DNA from: Pseudopithomyces maydicus
Lineage: Eukaryota > Ascomycota > Dothideomycetes > Pleosporales > Didymosphaeriaceae
Reading direction: 5' to 3'
Length of the DNA stretch: 64,000 bases
Assembly: GCA_026873275.1 (NCBI GenBank)
Contig: JANTUC010000009.1
Span: 1,488,001 to 1,552,000, forward strand
Position numbers and translations under genes: made by a program. A model generated the notes under the pieces. It saw only the letters and a program-made list of their open reading frames with translations. It did not search any database and was not told the origin of the DNA. Position 1 is the first letter of the stretch, and each line of letters begins with the position of its first letter. This document shows positions 12,597 to 23,216 of the stretch, one piece after another.

Positions 12597-14273
12597 TTAT
12601 TCTTCCTTGTTGTTTCCCTTGCCTACAGCAGCACCGGCACCAGCACCGACCTCTCCGAGAAGAGAACCAGCAGCATCAGTAGCACTTCCGAGAAGGGAGC
12701 CAACAGTGTCGGTAGCTTGCTGAGCGCCTTGCTGAGCACCGGCACCAACACCTCCGAGAAGAGAACCGACACCATCAGTAGCACTTCCGAGAAGGGAGCC
12801 AACAGTGTCGGTAGCCTGCTGAGCGCCCTGCTGAACACCAGCGCCGGCACCTCCGAGGAGGGAACCAACGCCATCAACAGCTTGTTGGGCACCTTGCTGG
12901 GCCTCAGCGCCAGCACCCCCGAGAAGAGAACCAACACCGTCGACAGCACCTCCGAGGAGCGAGCCAACACCATCAGTAGCTTGCTGGGCACCTTGCTGAG
13001 CGTCGGCACCAGCACCTCCGAGAAGAGAACTGACACCATCGACAGCGCCTCCGAGGAGTGAGCCAGCACTGTCGACAGCTTGCTGAGCGCCTGCGGCAGC
13101 ACCAGCACCAGCACCAGCACCAGCACCGGCACCTCCGAGAAGACCACCAAGACCACCAGCACCACCGAGACCACCAAGAAGGGAACCAAGACCGCCAGCA
13201 CCCTGCTGAGCACCGCCACCAAGAAGACCGGAGAGAAGGCCTGTCAGATCAGCAGCGTTGACGTTAGCGCCTGCTGCAGCTCCGGCTCCAGCTCCAGCTC
13301 CGGCTCCAGAAGCGGCCTCGAGAAGTGCTGCAAGGGCTGCTTCGATACCGTTGGCACCCTGAGCAGCCTGAGCGCCGTTGTTCTTGCCCTTGCCCTTGCC
13401 ACCGTTGTTGCCCTTGCCCTTGCCCTTGCCTTTGCCGTTATCGTTGGTACCGTTGACAGCGCCGGCAGTGCCGTTGTTCACAAGGGTAGCGTTGGCTGCG
13501 GCACCTTCAATGACGGCGGTGGCATCTAGAAAGTTTGTTAGCGGGAATGTAGATATGAGGGTAGATAGCAAGAAATACGTACTTCCAGCAGCGCCGAGAG
13601 CTCCATTGTTCTTGCCCTTGCCTTTGCCCTTGCCCTTGCCAGCTGGGTCGGCAGCCTCTGTAGCGTTTCCAGCGATTCCAGTAGCATTTCCGGCGGCTCC
13701 ACCTTGGTTGGCGGCATCCTGAGCAGCCTTCTTCTTCTCCTCCTCGGCCTTCTTCTGCTCCTCGGCTACCTTCTTCTTCTGCTCTTCAGCAGCCTTCTTC
13801 TGTTGCTCAACGGCCTTCTTCTGGTCCTCGGCGGCCTTCTTCTGTTCCTCAGCTGCTTTCTGATCTTCGGCCTTCTGTTGGTCTTGGGCTGCTTTTTGGT
13901 CCTGGGCTGCTTGCTGGTCTTGAGCAGCTTTTTGGTCCTCAGCGGCCTGTTTATCTTTAGCATCCTGCTGGGCCTGGTCTGCTGCATTTCCGGCCTCGGC
14001 GTTTGCGGCACCCTGCTCGGCCTGTGCTCCGGCATTTCCAGCCTCAGCACCAGCAGCAGCGGCACCACCGCGAGCCACTAGAAGAGCATCTCGTAGCCGA
14101 AGAGTCCTCTTCTGGAAGTCTGCAACGAGTCCACGGCGATCAAAGTTAGGCTGAGAGATGGCAACATTCTCTGTTCCAGCAGTGACAACTGGTCCGGGCT
14201 TTACAAAAGGAGCCGGAGCTGCTGTGACGAGAGCGGAGGAAAGAAGGGTGAGGAGAGGGAGTGCGGTCCTCAT
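12597..14273 (-). CDS. Secreted Ala/Gly/Gln-rich repeat protein
   Basis: Start taken at 14273, because the protein then opens with a clear signal peptide (MRTALPLLTLLSSALVTAA) while the longer frame adds 20 unlikely residues. A 57-bp intron, 13582-13526 (GTACGT...CTAG), is in frame and stop-free. Spliced length is 539 aa. Order: signal peptide; Kex2-like RR and KR dibasic sites around residues 45-60; a coiled-coil-like tract built from DQKAAQDQQ / EEQKKAAEDQKK units; three GKGKGKGKNNG-type basic tracts; then a long C-terminal Gly/Ala region with about six tandem copies of a ~27-29 residue unit, core VGSLLGGAVDGVGSLLGG followed by AQQGAQQATD. No enzyme domain and no obvious GPI signal. Likely a secreted or wall-associated structural protein; it could also be an effector. 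TATA-like motif about 190 bp upstream. The coding repeats make this locus prone to length variation. Confidence 0.8.
   Translation of the reverse strand: MRTALPLLTLLSSALVTAAPAPFVKPGPVVTAGTENVAISQPNFDRRGLVADFQKRTLRLRDALLVARGGAAAAGAEAGNAGAQAEQGAANAEAGNAADQAQQDAKDKQAAEDQKAAQDQQAAQDQKAAQDQQKAEDQKAAEEQKKAAEDQKKAVEQQKKAAEEQKKKVAEEQKKAEEEKKKAAQDAANQGGAAGNATGIAGNATEAADPAGKGKGKGKGKNNGALGAAGSTYFLLSTLISTFPLTNFLDATAVIEGAAANATLVNNGTAGAVNGTNDNGKGKGKGKGNNGGKGKGKNNGAQAAQGANGIEAALAALLEAASGAGAGAGAGAAAGANVNAADLTGLLSGLLGGGAQQGAGGLGSLLGGLGGAGGLGGLLGGAGAGAGAGAGAAAGAQQAVDSAGSLLGGAVDGVSSLLGGAGADAQQGAQQATDGVGSLLGGAVDGVGSLLGGAGAEAQQGAQQAVDGVGSLLGGAGAGVQQGAQQATDTVGSLLGSATDGVGSLLGGVGAGAQQGAQQATDTVGSLLGSATDAAGSLLGEVGAGAGAAVGKGNNKEE
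13526..13582 (-). other. 57-bp in-frame intron in secreted repeat protein gene
   Basis: GTACGT donor at 13582 and CTAG acceptor at 13526. Because 57 is a multiple of three and the intron has no stop, retention would insert 19 hydrophobic residues (core YFLLSTLISTFPLTNFL) between two basic/Ala-rich tracts. Splicing is the simpler reading, because the insert is unlike the low-complexity sequence on either side. Confidence 0.75.
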
Positions 14274-15802
14274 GATGAAATATGGAAGGAAAGTGTGAAG
14301 GAGTGGTGACAAGGTATAATGCAAAGTAATCAAAGAATGAGCTCAGCTCTGCAAGAAGAGAATGTAGAAAAAAAAGAGTGCACTGCACCGTGAAGACTGA
14401 GAAACCAAGTGTGGAGATGAAGTGAGAAGTTAAGAGTGGGATGAGTGCAGTTGGGATATATACACTCCAGCCGCTTTGACCCTGAGTACATTTTTAGCAT
14501 CACGCCGATGACATGTTCAATCGCAAAAGCAACCAGATCCTCGTTGGGATAAAATCCGTGTGCATCTAACACTCCACGCATGAGAAGCCCTGTGTTTGCC
14601 AGGGCTCCAGGGGAGCAACGAGCCAAGGCCCCAGTTTTCTCTCACAGGCACATAATTCTCGCCCAGGCATCGAACATGTGGGTTTGACAGGACTGCGGAG
14701 GGAATGGTGTGCAGAGGGCACCAAGTGACGCCAGCCCGGTCCAGAGCGAAGCCAATGATGAGATCTGGGGGTCACGGGCCAATACCGTTACCGGATGTCA
14801 AACTGTAGCCCCAACGTCTGTTGTCGCGGATCATGTAGCAGACAGGCCAGGGGGCGGGGAGTAAGCGAAAAACTTTGTCAAACGCATGAGTTTGGTGTGT
14901 GATTGAGGGATGCATGGAGCCAGGGGAGTTTGAAGCCTTCCCGGTTTCAGGGTAGGCCGAAGCGAGGAGGAGCCTCACATCGACCACTGGAGTATACACG
15001 CGTGACATTTGTGCGATCGCAGTCTAAACGTGATGATTCTCCGTAGGTGTTGAAAGTCGAAATACGGCAGACAATTTTTTTCATGGTCGAAATAACTCGG
15101 TGCCGTGCTACGTGAATCATGTAGATCCAAACCTATTCATTGCGTGTACGCGTCATCTTTTTCGGTATACTAGGAGCCGTCATTTAAACAGACTTGAAAA
15201 GCAACAATGATTCGGCACCCTCTGCCGTCAGTGTGGATGCGTTTGTTCCATGCTGGGTTTCATTTCAACCCGACATGTTGGGGTCGGCCGTTCTTTTTTC
15301 CCTGGAAGTGCCGAGCTGACATCAAACGGCGATGTCTAGGAATAAGGAGTACAAAGTCACAAGAAGTCTGCAGAAGGAATATGAAGCTCGTCTTACGTTC
15401 CATGCGAGGTAGGTTGGTGTTGACTTTACGTACAGACTCGGCAACTGCTGTATTGGGATAGCGCCAGCACGTGCTTCGACCTGGGAAAATGGGGGCAGGG
15501 CAGGTCTGGCGATTGCGCGCACCAGAACGGCTGGCTGAGAACAAAGTCCAGTGAGAGCTCGAGGAGCTCGAGGGTCCAATTCTAATGGCTTCCCTCCAGC
15601 CGAACCCCTCATAAGCAACGGGGTGGACCAGTGAGAGTGCGCGTATTGTCGGTTTACAACCGGCGATCCGTTTTCCGTTTAGCGTTACCTCGGTTTCCAG
15701 GGAACATCGTCATGAATTGGCAGCCAGCGCGAATGAATGCAAGAATGGGGTGGTAAGACTTCTTTTCTTCGCGCCACGTCCGTCCTTTTCGCTGCACCCA
15801 CA
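14274..15802. other. Intergenic region between divergent genes
   Basis: Separates the minus-strand secreted-protein gene from the plus-strand ETF-QO gene, so it should hold both promoters. No coding region supported. Apart from the TATA-like motif near 14459 I see no clear element. Confidence 0.6.
14455..14463 (-). promoter_or_regulatory. TATA-like element upstream of the secreted-protein gene
   Basis: The minus strand reads GTATATATC here, about 180-190 bp upstream of the ATG at 14273. Position is compatible with a core promoter followed by a 100-150 nt 5' UTR. Inferred from motif and distance only. Confidence 0.4.
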
Positions 15803-17738
15803 ATGGCCTCCCGGTCGCTTGCTGCATCGCTGCCTCGGCGGATTGCTTCATTGCCACGTTCCTCCCAATTCGCACCACGCACTTTTTCTTGCGCTGCGCG
15901 CCGGAGCCAGTCTCTGTGGCAGTCATACCGACCAGCACTTCGTATTGCCGGGCAAAGAAGAGCCCTCTCCTCCACAACTCGGACCCGATTCGCTTCTGTG
16001 AACGATGACGACCCACGCCAGATAGAGCGGGAAACGGACGAGGTCGATGTCTGCATCGTGGGTGGCGGACCTGCCGGGTTGTCGGCCGCCATCAAACTCA
16101 AGCAGCTGGCGAACGAGGCTGGGAACGAGGATTTCCGCGTTCTGGTGCTGGAGAAGGCTGGAGAGTTGGGCGATCACATTGTTTCGGGCAATGTGATCGA
16201 ACCCTCGGCCCTCGATGAGCTCCTGCCCGACTGGAAGTCAGAGGACAACCCGAACCGCTACGAACACATCACGCCCGCCAAGGAAGACCGCATGCGCTTT
16301 CTTACAAAGAACAGCTCGATATGGATGCCCAAGCCACCGCAGATGAACAACCACGGCAACTACATAATAAGTCTGAACCAGTTGGTGAAGTGGCTTGGCG
16401 AGCGGGCAGAGGAAATTGGCGTTGAAGTGTACCCAGGCTTCGCCGCCTCGGAGATACTGTACAACCATGAAGGGGTGGTTAAGGGTGTGGCAACCAACGA
16501 CCTGGGCATTTCCCGGGACGGCACTCCCAAAGACTCGTTCGAGCGCGGCATGGAGTTTCATGCTCGTGTGACATTGCTGGGCGAAGGCTGCCATGGCAGC
16601 CTTTCCAAGCAAGTTATCAAGAAATATGACCTGAGGCGCGACAGCCAGCACCAGACGTATGGACTCGGCATAAAGGAGGTTTGGGAGGTGCAGCCGGAGA
16701 AATTCCAGTCGGGCCTCATTTCTCACTCGATGGGCTATCCTTTGCCTAAGGATACTTACGGTGGTGGTTGGATGTATCACTTTGGAGACAACATGGTTAG
16801 CATCGGCTTGGTCACAGGGCTGGACTACCCTAATCCTTGGTTGGCGCCTTACGGTGAGTTCCAGAAGATGAAGCACCATCCATTCTACCGGGATGTGCTC
16901 GAAGGCGGCAAGTGCATATCATACGGTGCGAGAACACTTGTTGAAGGTGGTTTCCAGTCGATTCCGAAATGTGCATTCCCTGGTGGTGCCTTGATCGGTG
17001 ATACCGCTGGGTTTTTGAACGTGCCCAAGATCAAGGGCACGCACACGGCTATGCGGTCTGGAATGCTCGCGGCCGAAGCCACTTGGGATGCTCTGCAGGG
17101 CAATCCGGAAGGCACCGTGTTCCTATATGATTACGAGGACAAACTGCGTAACTCGACTATTTGGTCAGAGCTGAAGCAAGTGCGCAATATGCGGCCGTCT
17201 TTCCACACACCGTTGGGTATCTATGGCGGCGTCCTCTACTCTGGTCTGGAGGCATACGTTTTCCGGGGTAAGACGCCATGGACCCTAAAGCATGGGAAGC
17301 CCGACCATGCAGCCACAAAAACTGCAGACGAATGCCAGAAGATCGAATATCCCAAGCCGGACGGCAAGATCAGCTTCGACATTTTGACAAGTGTCAGCCG
17401 CAGCGGCACCAATCACGAGGAAGATCAGCCCGTCCACCTGCAGGTCAAGGACTGGGATGCGCATGCCCAAAAGGAATGGCCCAAATACAAGGGCGTCGAG
17501 AACCGATTCTGTCCCGCGGGAGTGTACGAATACGTCGAGGACGACAGCAAGGAATTGGGCGTAAGGTTCCAAATTAATGCCCAAAAGTAAGTCTAGCATT
17601 CTCTAGTGTTTCTGTCGACAGAACTGACTCCCACCCAGCTGCGTTCACTGCAAGACATGCGACATCAAGGTACCAGACCAGGACATCAACTGGGCTACTC
17701 CCCAGGGTGGCGAGGGCCCCAAGTACGTGCTGACGTAG
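15803..17738 (+). CDS. CIR2: Electron transfer flavoprotein-ubiquinone oxidoreductase, mitochondrial
   Basis: Two exons, 15803-17586 and 17639-17738, encode 627 aa. The start at 15803 gives an Arg/Ser/Ala-rich presequence (MASRSLAASLPRRIASLPRS) suited to mitochondrial import. FAD-binding VGGGPAGLSAA is at residues 86-96. The family signatures GDHIVSGNVIEP and GAGFLNVPKIKGTH-like (here TAGFLNVPKIKGTH) are present. The 4Fe-4S cluster cysteines are FCPAGVYE near the end of exon 1 and CVHCKTCD at the start of exon 2, so the intron falls between cluster ligands. Length and order match the eukaryotic ETF-QO family. It passes electrons from ETF (fatty-acid and amino-acid oxidation) to ubiquinone at the inner membrane. 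Without the second exon the protein would lack three of the four Fe-S cysteines, which supports the splice. Very sure of family; CIR2 is the yeast name. Confidence 0.96.
17587..17638 (+). other. 52-bp intron of ETF-QO gene
   Basis: GTAAGT donor at 17587 and CCCAG acceptor at 17638 with a CTGAC branch-like motif at about 17624. Joining gives AQ-N-CVHCKTCD, restoring the 4Fe-4S motif. Confidence 0.92.
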
Positions 17739-18894
17739 GCGCGGGGGAAGTTGTTTTTGCTGCATTGTTTGGGGTTCCAAGCATACGGCGTTGCTGGTAT
17801 ACCTGTTGTGGAATCACGGTCATGTATTCTAGAAATGGACTGGAAAACACATGCGGTGGATGTATGCGGATACCGGGTGTACATAGTAGCCATGCACCTC
17901 ATCGGCTACCACCGGTGTGACCAAAACGTCCTCCAGCGTCGCGCACCCACACAATCAGACAAGTGATAGGTAGGGTCGACGGCTGCCTGTGTGCAGTTGC
18001 TTTTTCGGCAGTCGAGAAAAGGGCCGCAGACACGACATGGGCAGCGATGCGTGCTGGGGGTGTGCCCAAGACTGTTCCGGTGTGCGCGGCTTCTTGGGAG
18101 CGCGTCATAGGCTCGGTGGGCATGGCTGTTGGGTTGCGCTGTCCCAACGCTCTGCCGTGGAGTCTGCTTTTCCACGTAATATCGTAATGCATACTGTACA
18201 TAGACGCATATATATATCCATTGCGATTGCTATTCGACTCTCTCTCACCTTGAGCTCGCCGTGCCACTGGTTGCCTTGGCCGCGCTAAAGACGTGCGCCA
18301 AGATCGCTACAAGCAAGGCTTGAGCGTCAACTTCATCCACCGCCTCACTGCACCGCCGTCTCTTCACCGGCCGCGCATCTCCCCCGCCACCGCCCGCCTC
18401 ATCCCTACCGCTTCCTGGCTCTGTCGGGTTCATATTGCTCACCATCTTGTGCAGACATATCTAGGCCCTACCGCGCAAGGCTTCGACCGCGCCGCCTGCC
18501 CTGCTTCAGGTTGCATCCTCTAGGACCTCCAGGCCAGGCCATCAGCTATTCCAAGGTACGACACGTCGCTGCCCCTACCATGTTCGACTCGCGCATCTCC
18601 CTGGGAAACTGCCTCCGCGCAGTCTGGCCATCCCGCTTGCTTTCGCACCTTACACTATTATCGCACTCCCATACCATGGCCTTGAGTTCCCCTTGAGCCC
18701 CGATTGTTTCTGTATACTATACCCTGGCCATGAGTCCCCTTGAGCCCCGATTGTTTCTGTATTCCATGGCCTTGAGTCCCTTTGAGTCCCTTTGAGCCCC
18801 GATTGTTTCTTCACAGGCCTCTCCCATTCTGCATCCCCCGCCGTTCACTTTGGGTCCCAGGCTAGGCCACCGCTGACGAGGACCAAAAGCAACC
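17739..18894. other. Intergenic: ETF-QO 3' flank and SR-protein promoter/5' UTR
   Basis: No supported gene. The right part contains a threefold repeat (18686-18817) immediately before the SR-protein start codon. A minus-strand open frame at 18245-18445 is GC-rich low-complexity and unsupported. Confidence 0.6.
18686..18817 (+). repeat. Three ~50-60-bp tandem units in the 5' leader of the SR-protein gene
   Basis: The core TTGAGCCCCGATTGTTTCT occurs at about 18693, 18740 and 18793, with flanking CATGGCCTTGAGTCC also repeated. The third copy ends in TTCTTCACAG, a good 3' splice acceptor, whereas the first two end in CTGTAT. The array lies 80-200 bp upstream of the ATG, so it is probably 5' UTR or a 5' UTR intron. 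Confidence 0.7.
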
Positions 18895-20206
18895 ATGACC
18901 GAGGTTTCTAGCACCCGCCTCTACCTGGGCAACCTGCCCCGCAATGCCACGAAGGCCGATGTCGAGGCCCACTTCCAGACCCACGGAACGGGTGAGATCA
19001 CGGAGATCAAGCTGATGAACGGCTTCGGCTTCATCGAGTACAAGGATGCTATGGACGCGCGCGATGTTGTTCCTGGTAAGTTTGTCGAGTCGCATGCCAT
19101 TAGAGGTTCATTTGCTAACATGTGCCAGCTTTCCGTATGTATTGTCGCATTTGATTTTCGCATTCACCACCTGACAGCTTTAGATGGATCCGACTTCATG
19201 GGTGAACGCCTCATCGTCCAGTTCGCACGCGGATCCCGCCGCAACGAGAACTTTACGCCGCACGAGCGCGCTGCCCCTCGCCCCCGTCGCACTCCGTTTA
19301 GGATGCGCATTAGCAATCTTCCCGTGGAGACCAGCTGGCAGGTACGAGACCCCGATGATTTTGGATGCCCTGTCTTTCCGGTTAGGGCCATACACCCACA
19401 ATCTGGAAAGGCTTCCTTCACCGTATTCATGCGTTTTTGGATTTGGACTCCGACTAACTCCGCGTGTACAGGATCTGAAGGACTTTGCCCGTCAGTCTGG
19501 ATTGGACGTGGTCTATTCCGAAGTTGGCCGAGAGCGCGATGGAACTGGGTGAGTCCACTATCCCCCATTTGAGAGTGATATCTAAACCCTCCAGATTCGT
19601 TGAGTATGAGACAGCCAACGATCTCCAGACCGCTGTAGAGAAGCTCGACCACTCCCAGTTCAAAGGACAGGAGGTCAAGTGCACCCAAGACGTCTCTGAC
19701 CCACCCCCACCTCCTCCCTTCAAGCCTCGTGTGCCATATGGCGGTGGACCTGGTGGACCTGATGACCGCGGCCGTGATAGGTACCGTTCTCGATCCCCCA
19801 TGGGCCGACGTGGCTACCCCCAGCGCCGTATGACGACTACTATGACCGTCGTGGCCCGCCCCGTGGCTATAGCCCTCGTCGCGATGATTACCGCCGCCGT
19901 ACCCCTCCGCCGCGTGACTTCTATGATAGTCGCGATAGGTATGGACGCTCGCCTCCTCGCCGCTTCCCCGCTGACGATTTCAGCGCCCCTCGTCCTCGTT
20001 ACGACGCAGATCCATATGAGCCTCGTGGCCCTCCTCCCCGTCGCTACGATGACCCCTACGCCAACGGTCACGGTGGTCGCCCACCTTACGATGCTCGTCC
20101 TCCGTCTCCACGTGGTAGCGGTGGTGGCGGCGGTGGCGGTCGTCCCCGCTCGCCTGGTGGCCGTCCTCCGTACGAAGGCGACTATCCTCCCCGTGGACGT
20201 TACTAG
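18895..20206 (+). CDS. srp2: SR-type RNA-binding protein, two RRMs, Srp2-like (one apparent frameshift)
   Basis: Five exons: 18895-19075, a 6-nt microexon 19129-19134, 19184-19341, 19472-19548 and 19595-20206. RRM1 has RLYLGNLP (RNP2) and GFGFIEY (RNP1); the microexon joins VVPAF to HGSDFMGERL. The second RRM begins FRMRISNLP and continues SWQDLKDFARQSGLDVVYSE and GFVEYETA. The C-terminus is rich in RS, RGG-like, Pro and Tyr (RYRSRSP, DYYDRRGPPRGYSPRR), ending RPPYEGDYPPRGRY. This is the layout of fungal Srp2 shuttling SR proteins, which act in pre-mRNA splicing and mRNA export. The frame breaks in the C-run at 19817-19821; one extra C restores a 344-aa protein whose downstream part is clearly the expected RS tail. 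An assembly error is the most likely cause. All introns have good donors and CTAAC/CTGAC branch sites. Confidence 0.85.
19129..19134 (+). other. 6-nt microexon in the SR-protein gene
   Basis: CTTTCC lies between an upstream intron (19076-19128; GTAAGT, branch GCTAACA, acceptor CCAG) and a downstream intron (19135-19183; GTATGT, branch CTGAC, acceptor TTTAG). Including it gives VVPAFHGSDF, the form usual in RRM1 of this family. Skipping it would give VVPALDGSDF by use of the CAG at 19177. Confidence 0.75.
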
Positions 20207-22100
20207 ATGCATCGGTTCCGAGGTTATTGAAGGAAGATTCGCCTTTGAAAAGGAGAGAGAGTTTGCGATAGCAGTCAGCATGCGGCTTAGGGTTCTGCGC
20301 TTCGTGGTAAAGCACAAACGGCACCAATACTGGTTAGCACATTCCTGATCACAATGGCCGCCGACCGTTTCTTTCCACTTGGACCCTGTTTGCTTTCTGT
20401 CAATGCACTTCACATCATATTCTAGGTTTGGCGTAATAGTCTGGACCTTTCCCGGTTCTATCCCGTGGTTTTTTTCTGCGATTCTACAATCTGGACGATG
20501 GTGTCTAACGTGGTAATCATGCGGACGCTACGACATGTAACCGGACGTTCGAAAAGAGAGACGCCATGGGCCTCTGCCTTTCCTAATTCCATACGACTTT
20601 GGTTTCTGTACACTAGCGGTAGTGCCTGCAAAGGACATTTGGGGTGGGTTTTTGCTGGAAGGTGTTACTCTTTGCTAAAATGAAAATCGGGGTTTCGGAT
20701 CCATTGTGTTCGTTCTCTCTCAACGTGGTGATTTGTGGCTGGTCTGGCCTGGTTTGTGCTAACGTGCTAACACTTATAGCGTGTCAATGTAGGACTTTGC
20801 GCGACAGGATATCGAAGAATGCCGGATAGAACTAATATTTAACCGGAGGGTGCAAGCAGGTGTGCTCAGGCCCGGTTCTCACCAGCCTGTGTATCCCAAG
20901 GCCTTTACACGTGGGGAAAATTTGGATATGGGTGTCGTGGCCAGCATGCCGAGCTTAAAAAAGGGAAGAGGGAGGACGAGTCTAGGGATGATTCGAGATT
21001 GTTAATTACATTTGGGCGATCGGCACACGACTCTCAGAGTACAGGTGATCAGGTCACTAGCTTGTGGGCTTCCACTGACGGATGCATACGTGTGCACTTA
21101 GGGGAGGAAATTCTTCGCCTCAAATGACGTGGTGAGTTTGGGAGGGTGAAGATGACATGATAATTGAATGGGGTATGTGATATCGTATGATTCACGGAAT
21201 CGGTGGGGTTATCACAGGGGAGATTTGTAAGATGGTGGACCGAGTCGAGGGGAATATGGTATTATCGTGTACGAGTCATGAGTGCCAGGCTCGAGTGTTG
21301 TGTCATGGTGGGGAGCTCAGTTCTTACGTGACTGTCACCGATGTGGGGGTTACTGGGCGTTTGGAGTCTTCGGGCTGGGCTGCTTTTAAAGTGATATCAA
21401 AACCCATTATAGTGAACGAAAAGCTGTAAGAAATTATTCTCGAAGCTACAGCTTTTAGTAATGATGCTGTCCGAGGCTCTGCACAGAACCCGTGGGACTT
21501 TACTCAATACGATACATTTGTACTACACACTATTATGACGCGAGGCTCTGTGCACGAGCTACAGATGTCACAAGTACCATGTTACACTCAATCCTCGATG
21601 AGTAATAGCCTCCGTTGAAACCTTTGGCTGGGTGCCGTGGTTGGTTTTGACCATGATTGGTGCATGGCGTTCGGATTTACTGCCCTTGCAAACAAGTGAC
21701 TGACATCAAAGGCACACATTCAAGACTCTTGGGTTGACGGGTAGTAAGGAAAATTTGTAAGGACTGTAATGTCAGGGACACGGTGAGAGTTTCATGGCAA
21801 ACGCGTGTTTAAAAACGTGGCGATAGAGTCAAAGGGATAAACTTACTACGACCATCACTCCTAGTGAAAAAGAAATCACTTATCTTCCGCCCGATTGACT
21901 TATACATCGCGCTGACCGTTTGACTCGATCTAGGTAAACGTTGAAGCGTGTGCCTGTCTCTTGAACTCAACCAGTACTATATAAATAATCTTTGTATTGA
22001 GATGCTGTTTTCATAACCTAAAAACTCTACTTCCACATCTGATCCTCACCGATAGTACATTACACTCTTTACTAGACCTCCCACTGGGAACTCGCACATC
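20207..22100. other. Intergenic, 1.9 kb
   Basis: 3' flank of the SR-protein gene and promoter of the SRR1-like gene. No coding region supported. The only clear element is a TATA box near 21978. Confidence 0.6.
21978..21986 (+). promoter_or_regulatory. TATA box of the SRR1-like gene
   Basis: TATATAAAT, 115 bp upstream of the ATG at 22101, in a good core-promoter position. Consensus match and spacing only. Confidence 0.55.
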
Positions 22101-23216
22101 ATGTACGCACCAGCTACAAGCAATAATCCAATCCACGATCCTATTTCCGAACTAAACAATTATTTGGATGTAACTAAACCGCCGCGGTACACTTTTGCGC
22201 TGTTCCAAAATGCAGAGATGAAGCTGGAGGAAATGAACAAAATGCCAAATACCATCATCCAAAATTTCGACATCGACAATGTAATGTTTACGGACCCGCA
22301 GTCATTTGAACGCCGAAAAATTATGATCCGCTCCCTACACGATGTAGCATACCGAAAGTCTGCGGGACCTAGTGAGCCGAACTTAAAAGGGAGTCTCATA
22401 GATTTCGTCGAAGATAAACAAAAAACACCAATCAGTCCATGCTGTGGAAACGTTACCTCTTGCATACCACGTTTCCAGACCACCGTCGAAAAGTGGAGAG
22501 ATAGCGTGTACATGAAAGCGCTGGTCCAGCATCTGGAGAAGCATGTCCCCAACATGGAAAGAGTCGACACAATCATAGGCTACGGACTCGGATGCCTAGC
22601 ATTCCAGGATCTGGATCCCTCGAAAATCGAACCTTGGACGGAGCACCCGCAGCGAGTCTGGCTCCAGCACTTGACATGCCACATCATCAAGAATGTTCTG
22701 GAGAATGCACAAGGGACTACTGGAAAGATCAAGATATACGCTCAAGACCCGGAATACTGCCCGAACTGCATCAGTCTCCTCGGCGGACAGGGTATCACCG
22801 CATCGAACAGCCCCATAAAGTATCTGTCCCAGGAAGCGCTTCTCAATAAGCATACGTTCGTAGTCAGCAAAGCTCCCACCGCACCCATTCGGCAGGTTGT
22901 CTTCGATTTGACAGCAGACTGCGGAGGTCCAGCAGGAATCCTGTGCGACAAGACGCTGGGCGAAGAAGATGAAGATACGAAGAGCCCCAGGCAAGAGACA
23001 ACGTTTGCTGACCCGCCGAGCGATAGGTGGTGTGAGTATGTGCACAAGAACCATGGAAGGTGCTTGGCTTTTGACGACAGCGAGGAACCAGGCGACGATG
23101 ATTATGTGTGGGGCGAGATCAAAGTGAAAGGGCCGCGTGCCGTATACCGTGGGAAGAAATGTTCGTGGAGTGTGTTTGAAGATGCTAGGATCTATTTGAA
23201 AGAGCGAAGTGGTTGA
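22101..23216 (+). CDS. SRR1-like domain protein
   Basis: Single-exon 371-aa protein. Residues about 155-300 match the SRR1-like domain: VDTIIGYGLGCLAF, then HLTCHIIKNVLEN, KIKIYAQDPEYCPNCISLLG and TFVVSKAPTAPIRQVVFDLT. In animals and plants SRR1 proteins take part in circadian or stress-related transcription and in haem-linked regulation; fungal members are mostly uncharacterised and often stand alone. The N-terminal 110 residues and the acidic C-terminal 60 residues (EEPGDDDYVWGEIK) have no known domain. Preceded by a good TATA box. No frame problem. Confidence 0.8.
   Translation: MYAPATSNNPIHDPISELNNYLDVTKPPRYTFALFQNAEMKLEEMNKMPNTIIQNFDIDNVMFTDPQSFERRKIMIRSLHDVAYRKSAGPSEPNLKGSLIDFVEDKQKTPISPCCGNVTSCIPRFQTTVEKWRDSVYMKALVQHLEKHVPNMERVDTIIGYGLGCLAFQDLDPSKIEPWTEHPQRVWLQHLTCHIIKNVLENAQGTTGKIKIYAQDPEYCPNCISLLGGQGITASNSPIKYLSQEALLNKHTFVVSKAPTAPIRQVVFDLTADCGGPAGILCDKTLGEEDEDTKSPRQETTFADPPSDRWCEYVHKNHGRCLAFDDSEEPGDDDYVWGEIKVKGPRAVYRGKKCSWSVFEDARIYLKERSG

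Noticed and set aside
12623..14081. Several long frames on both strands inside the secreted-protein gene
   Set aside because: They are out-of-frame readings of the GC-rich coding repeats (Leu/Val/Pro or Thr/Ser runs) and lack the signal peptide and sensible composition.
16238..16879. 213-codon minus-strand frame
   Set aside because: Lies entirely antisense to the well-supported ETF-QO coding sequence; it reflects codon bias.
19485..20348. 287-codon frame across the SR-protein gene
   Set aside because: It runs through an intron and, after the C-run at 19817, reads the RS-rich tail in the wrong frame, giving a Val/Ala/Leu-rich nonsense protein.
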